From assembly GCA_046596415.1 (NCBI GenBank), contig JBKJML010000258.1, positions 1 through 9,259 of the forward strand: a DNA stretch of 9,259 bases, given 5' to 3'. Below are positions 6,893 through 9,259 of this stretch, piece by piece (position 1 is the stretch's first letter; each line of letters begins with the position of its first letter). The DNA comes from JBKJML01 sp046596415. GTDB taxonomy: Bacteria > Actinomycetota > Thermoleophilia > Gaiellales > Gaiellaceae. Both the position numbers and the translations under genes were made by a program. Under the pieces are notes generated by a model. It did no database searches. It saw only the letters and a list, made by a program, of their open reading frames with translations, and was not told the DNA's origin.

Positions 6893-6917
6893 ACTGTCAC
6901 AAACCGCGCACAAGGTC

Positions 6918-6926
6918 TGGTATGCT
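6918..6926 (+). promoter_or_regulatory. Extended -10 promoter of the ATP synthase operon, probably leaderless
   Basis: TGGTATGCT contains TATGCT at 6921-6926 preceded by the TGn extended -10 motif. The ATG of the first gene begins at 6935, only eight bases past the hexamer, so transcription should start at or within a few bases of the start codon. No Shine-Dalgarno sequence precedes that ATG. No good -35 is seen at 17-18 bases, which fits extended -10 promoters. It is the only plausible promoter ahead of the atp genes. Confidence 0.55.
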
Positions 6927-6934
6927 CGCCACGC

Positions 6935-7141
6935 ATGACGCCTGCCCAGACCAGCACCCCCGGCTTCAGCCTCGCCGGGGCCGGCAGCGTGCTGATCGGC
7001 ACAACGGGCGCCGCGATCGTGGCCGGGATCCTGATCGGCTGGCTCGCCGGTTCGCTCGCGTGGGGCTTCCTCGTCGGGGCGATCGTCGGCATCCCGCTCG
7101 GGATCGCGTTCACCGTTCGTCGCTACAAGGACGCGATCTGA
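6935..7141 (+). CDS. atpZ: Small membrane protein, AtpZ-like
   Basis: A 68-residue protein with a short polar N-terminus, two hydrophobic segments at about 14-36 and 40-60 joined by a short turn, and a basic tail VRRYKDAI. Two-helix Gly-rich hairpins ending in R/Y/K residues at the head of atp operons are typical of AtpZ, which pairs with AtpI and has been linked to Mg2+/Ca2+ handling and c-ring assembly. Family assignment rests on position, size and topology rather than on a strong motif; at 68 residues it is shorter than most AtpZ proteins. It lacks a Shine-Dalgarno sequence and is probably read from a leaderless mRNA. Its TGA overlaps the next ATG by one base. Confidence 0.6.
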   Translation: MTPAQTSTPGFSLAGAGSVLIGTTGAAIVAGILIGWLAGSLAWGFLVGAIVGIPLGIAFTVRRYKDAI

Positions 7142-7539
7142 TGCTCGAGGGCACGCTCACCCCGCGGCCACTGCCGAATCGGACCGCACCGATCCTGGCC
7201 GGTGGCGCCGTGATCGGATTCGCCCTGCCCATCTTCCTGCTGGCCGGCTGGCCGCTCGCCGGTTGGGCTCTCGCCGCCGTCCTCTGGACGGCAGCGCAGG
7301 CGATCGCGCTGCTACTGACGCGACTGAAGCTCGGCGCAGGTAACCTCGCCGCCTCTGGCGTGGTGGGCTTTGGAATGACCTTTCGCGCGGTCGCGGTGAT
7401 GATCGTCGTCATCGCGGTCGCAGTCTCGGATGCGCGGCTGGGGCTCTCCGCCGCGCTCCTTTACGCACTCGCGTACACGCTTGAACTGGCCGTCGGGCTC
7501 GGCTCCTACTTTGCGGGAGGCACCCGTGAAGCGGCTTAG
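7141..7539 (+). CDS. atpI: ATP synthase protein I-like membrane protein (AtpI)
   Basis: A 132-residue hydrophobic protein with four likely membrane segments, at about residues 16-36, 40-60, 76-96 and 99-122. Residues typical of a helical bundle protein include RLKLGAGN between helices 2 and 3 and YALAYTLELAVGL in the last helix. Position directly before atpB, size and four-helix topology match AtpI (ATP synthase subunit I), a non-stoichiometric factor helping c-ring assembly and possibly Mg2+ uptake. Sequence conservation in this family is low, so the call depends on context. ATG at 7141 overlaps the previous stop as TGATG and has AAGGA at 7127-7131, nine bases upstream. Its last 14 bases overlap atpB. 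Confidence 0.65.
   Translation: MLEGTLTPRPLPNRTAPILAGGAVIGFALPIFLLAGWPLAGWALAAVLWTAAQAIALLLTRLKLGAGNLAASGVVGFGMTFRAVAVMIVVIAVAVSDARLGLSAALLYALAYTLELAVGLGSYFAGGTREAA
7515..7520 (+). promoter_or_regulatory. Ribosome binding site deciding the atpB start
   Basis: GGGAGG lies five bases before the GTG at 7526, inside the end of atpI. It favours that GTG over an upstream in-frame start at 7430, which would add 32 residues unlike any a subunit. Confidence 0.7.
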
Positions 7540-8392
7540 CCTCCTCGCCGGACTGCTCCTCCTCGCCCTGCCGTCCACAGCGCTGGCGAAGGGCGACTTC
7601 CACCCGGAGGAGGAGTTCGAGCTTCACCCCTGGATCCCGATCCACCTCGGCGGGCTCGACCTTTCGATCAACAAGGCGGTCGCCTACCTGCTGCTCGGCG
7701 CCGCGGTGACGATGCTCGTCGGTGTCCTGCTGATGCGCGTCAAGGTGACGGGGCCGCCCGGCCGCCGCCAGGCTGTCGGCGAGATGATCTACGAGATCGC
7801 ACAGACGCAGGTTGCCGAGCAGGGACTGCCCTCGAAGGCGGTCGGGCTCTGGTTCCCGTACGTCGCCTCGCTGATGCTGTTCATCTTCGTCGTCAACCTG
7901 CTCGGCTTCGTGCCGCTCCCGCTCTCCGACGAGAAGTTCACGCTCGGCGGCGTCGAGTTGCCGACGTTCGGGATCTACGCTGCGACGGCGTCGATCTCGG
8001 TGACGCTCGCGCTGGCCCTGATGACCTTCGTCTTCACGCACGTCGAGGGGATCCGCCACAACGGTCCGATCCGCTACTTCAAGAGCTGGATCCCCGAGGT
8101 GCCGAAGGTGATGCTGCCGCTGATCGTGCCGCTCGAGATTCTCGGCCAGTTCATGCGGCTCGTCTCGCTCTCCGTCCGGCTCTTCGCGAACATGCTCGCC
8201 GGGCACATGCTGATCCTGACCTTCATCGGGCTGATCTTCGTGCTCGAGAACCTGGCGCTCGCTGTCGTCGCGGTGCCGTTCGCCACGGCCTTCTACCTCT
8301 TCGAGGTCGTTATCGTCGTGGGCATCCAGGCGTTCATCTTCGCCGCTCTCTCTGCCATCTACATCGGCTCGGCCATCGAGCCGGAGCATTAA
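7526..8392 (+). CDS. atpB: F-type ATP synthase subunit a
   Basis: Subunit a forms the two proton half-channels beside the rotating c-ring in the Fo membrane sector. The product is 288 residues. Residues 1-21 look like a cleavable signal peptide (positive start, Leu-rich core, A-L-A before the cut), leaving an acidic, periplasm-facing KGDFHPEEEFELHPW segment. Membrane helices follow at about 48-70, 108-130, 150-172, 196-240 (a long hairpin region) and 243-282. The essential arginine is R218 in SLSVRLFANMLAGH, equivalent to E. coli R210, and glutamine 268 in GIQAFIF matches E. coli Q252. H227 and E260 replace the E219/H245 pair of E. coli, a known swapped arrangement. The protein ends in GSAIEPEH. 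Start is GTG at 7526, overlapping atpI by 14 bases. Confidence 0.95.
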   Translation: MKRLSLLAGLLLLALPSTALAKGDFHPEEEFELHPWIPIHLGGLDLSINKAVAYLLLGAAVTMLVGVLLMRVKVTGPPGRRQAVGEMIYEIAQTQVAEQGLPSKAVGLWFPYVASLMLFIFVVNLLGFVPLPLSDEKFTLGGVELPTFGIYAATASISVTLALALMTFVFTHVEGIRHNGPIRYFKSWIPEVPKVMLPLIVPLEILGQFMRLVSLSVRLFANMLAGHMLILTFIGLIFVLENLALAVVAVPFATAFYLFEVVIVVGIQAFIFAALSAIYIGSAIEPEH

Positions 8393-8397
8393 GGAGG
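8391..8397 (+). promoter_or_regulatory. Strong ribosome binding site for atpE
   Basis: AAGGAGG, an essentially perfect Shine-Dalgarno sequence, overlaps the atpB stop TAA and lies nine bases before the atpE ATG. It is the best in the window, fitting the need for many copies of subunit c per enzyme. Confidence 0.8.
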
Positions 8398-8406
8398 AAC
8401 CACCGA

Positions 8407-8667
8407 ATGTCTCTCACACTTCTTGCCGCCGTCGGTGACGGCGCGGACGCCGGTAAGGCGATTGCGCTCGCGCTCGGCATCGGTCTCGGCTCGCTCGGGG
8501 CCGGCGTCGGCATCGGCAACATCTTCGGCTCCATGATCCAGTCGGTCGCCCGCCAGCCCGAGCTGCGCGGCGAGCTCCAGGGGATCATGTGGCTCGGGTT
8601 CGCGCTCACCGAGGCCGTCGTGTTCTACGGCCTGATCGGCGGCCTGCTCGCCTACGTCCTCATCTAG
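8407..8667 (+). CDS. atpE: F-type ATP synthase subunit c
   Basis: Subunit c is a two-helix hairpin; a ring of about 8-15 copies rotates as protons bind and leave. The product is 86 residues. Helix 1 carries the glycine-packing stretch GSLGAGVGIGNIFG at about 28-41, the cytoplasmic loop is ARQPE at about 48-52 (contact with gamma and epsilon), and helix 2 holds the ion-binding glutamate 69 in LGFALTEAVVFYGL. No glutamine is at the helix 1 position used by Na+-binding rings, and alanine rather than serine or threonine follows E69, so coupling to protons is the likely reading. The ten or so residues before helix 1 are short and polar. It lies 14 bases after atpB. Confidence 0.97.
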   Translation: MSLTLLAAVGDGADAGKAIALALGIGLGSLGAGVGIGNIFGSMIQSVARQPELRGELQGIMWLGFALTEAVVFYGLIGGLLAYVLI

Positions 8668-8671
8668 CCCG

Positions 8672-9205
8672 ATGACGCTGCTTGCCGCCTCATCGGGTCT
8701 GATCAAGGTCGTACCCGGCCTGATGATCTGGACGCTGATCTCGTTCGGGCTGACGTTCATCGTCCTCAAGCGATACGCGTTCGGGCCGATCCAGAAGACG
8801 ATCGACGAGCGCCGCGACCGGATCCGCCAGTCGATCGACGAGGCGGACGCCGCGCGCGCCGAGGCTCGCACCCTGCTCGAGGAGCACAAGGCGTTGATCG
8901 GCCAGGCCCGCGACGAGGCCTCGGGGATCCTCGCGGAGGCCCGCAAGGTTGCCGACGCGCAGGCCCAGCGGGCGAAAGACGAGACCGAGGTCGACCGGCA
9001 GCGGCGCCTGGAGGAGACGCGCAAGCAGATCGACGCCGAGACCGCCAGGGCGCTCGAGCAGATCCGGCAGGAAGTCGCCGAGCTGTCGGTTGTCGCCGCG
9101 GAGAAGATCCTCGGCAGGACGATCGACCGCGACGACCAGCGCCGTCTGATCGACGAGGCACTCGGCGAGCTCGACTTCTCGGTGCTGGAGCAAGAGCGGA
9201 GCTAG
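8672..9205 (+). CDS. atpF: F-type ATP synthase subunit b
   Basis: Subunit b is the peripheral stalk that holds the F1 head still against the membrane part. The product is 177 residues. One membrane helix at about 12-33 (containing PGLMIWTLISFGLTFIVL) is followed by the conserved YAFGPIQKTIDERRDRI junction, a long charged, Ala/Glu/Arg-rich coiled coil at about 44-140, and the C-terminal AAEKILGRTID segment at about 142-152 that meets delta. It is an ordinary single b, with no b' gene in the window and no b-delta fusion as found in mycobacteria. ATG at 8672 lies four bases after atpE without a visible Shine-Dalgarno sequence, so translation is probably coupled to atpE. Confidence 0.95.
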   Translation: MTLLAASSGLIKVVPGLMIWTLISFGLTFIVLKRYAFGPIQKTIDERRDRIRQSIDEADAARAEARTLLEEHKALIGQARDEASGILAEARKVADAQAQRAKDETEVDRQRRLEETRKQIDAETARALEQIRQEVAELSVVAAEKILGRTIDRDDQRRLIDEALGELDFSVLEQERS

Positions 9206-9206
9206 C

Positions 9207-9259
9207 GTGGCCGTCGCCCACCGCATCTACGCGCGGGCCCTCTTCGAGGCCGCGCACGA
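9207..9259 (+). CDS. atpH: F-type ATP synthase subunit delta, N-terminal fragment
   Basis: Only the first 17 codons are present before the window ends. They read MAVAHRIYARALFEAAH, matching the conserved ARRYAKALFELA-like opening helix of subunit delta, which caps the F1 head and binds subunit b. GTG at 9207 is one base after the atpF stop and has GCGGAG at 9196-9201 as a ribosome binding site. The following F1 genes (alpha, gamma, beta, epsilon) are expected beyond the window. Confidence 0.85.
   Translation, partial: MAVAHRIYARALFEAAH

Noticed and set aside
6823..7113. Longer hydrolase with about 97 extra N-terminal residues
   Set aside because: The extension would cross the control region and most of atpZ, and it has no domain. 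The fold starts right at the ATG at 6822.
7430..7525. Upstream in-frame start for atpB
   Set aside because: The 32 extra residues do not resemble subunit a and overlap atpI further. The GTG at 7526 has a ribosome binding site and begins a sensible signal sequence.
7409..8389. 326-residue minus-strand open frame opposite atpB
   Set aside because: It is the antisense shadow of a clear atpB gene. The translation is dominated by charged Asp/Glu/Arg/His residues without any recognisable domain, as expected from reverse reading of GC-rich code.
1..9259. CRISPR arrays, tRNA or rRNA genes, insertion sequences, prophage or toxin-antitoxin and defence genes
   Set aside because: I looked for spaced repeats, cloverleaf-like segments, transposase or integrase motifs and small paired genes, and saw none. 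The window is fully explained by the genes listed and one intergenic region of about 110 bases.

Overview
The window is high-GC DNA, about two thirds G+C or more by eye, with tightly packed genes, short stop/start overlaps and G/C-ending codons. The gene order prfA-prmC-tsaC-glyA-upp-wecA-(two extra genes)-atpZ/I-atpB-E-F-H is housekeeping chromosome of the Terrabacteria type. Composition and gene content suggest an actinobacterial relative, possibly of class Thermoleophilia. That placement is an inference; the window holds no rRNA or lineage marker to settle it.

Region 1 (1-5264, all +) begins inside prfA (peptide chain release factor 1), cut by the window edge. prmC follows and encodes the enzyme that methylates the GGQ glutamine of release factors. 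Next come tsaC (tRNA t6A synthesis), glyA (serine hydroxymethyltransferase), upp (uracil phosphoribosyltransferase) and a wecA/tagO-type polyprenyl-phosphate sugar-1-phosphate transferase. Stops and starts overlap by 1-4 bases at prfA/prmC, prmC/tsaC and glyA/upp. Only the 42-base gap before glyA leaves room for an internal promoter.

Region 2 (5267-6822) is accessory. An FkbM-family methyltransferase follows wecA after 2 bases and points the same way. A minus-strand alpha/beta hydrolase converges on it, and the two stop codons share the palindrome CTAG. These genes separate the wecA cluster from the atp genes.

Region 3 (6823-6934) is the only real intergenic control region. It is less GC-rich than its surroundings, lies between divergent genes, carries overlapping inverted repeats, and has an extended -10 element so close to the first atp start codon that the mRNA should be leaderless or nearly so.

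Region 4 (6935-9259, all +) is the start of the F-type ATP synthase operon: an AtpZ-like small membrane protein, an AtpI-like protein, a (atpB), c (atpE), b (atpF) and the first 17 codons of delta (atpH), cut by the window edge. Catalytic F1 genes presumably follow.

Most of the window is ordinary core genome, and I do not see an undescribed multi-gene system. The most notable anomaly is in prfA: about 15 residues that RF1 proteins normally carry in domain 2 are missing, without loss of frame.
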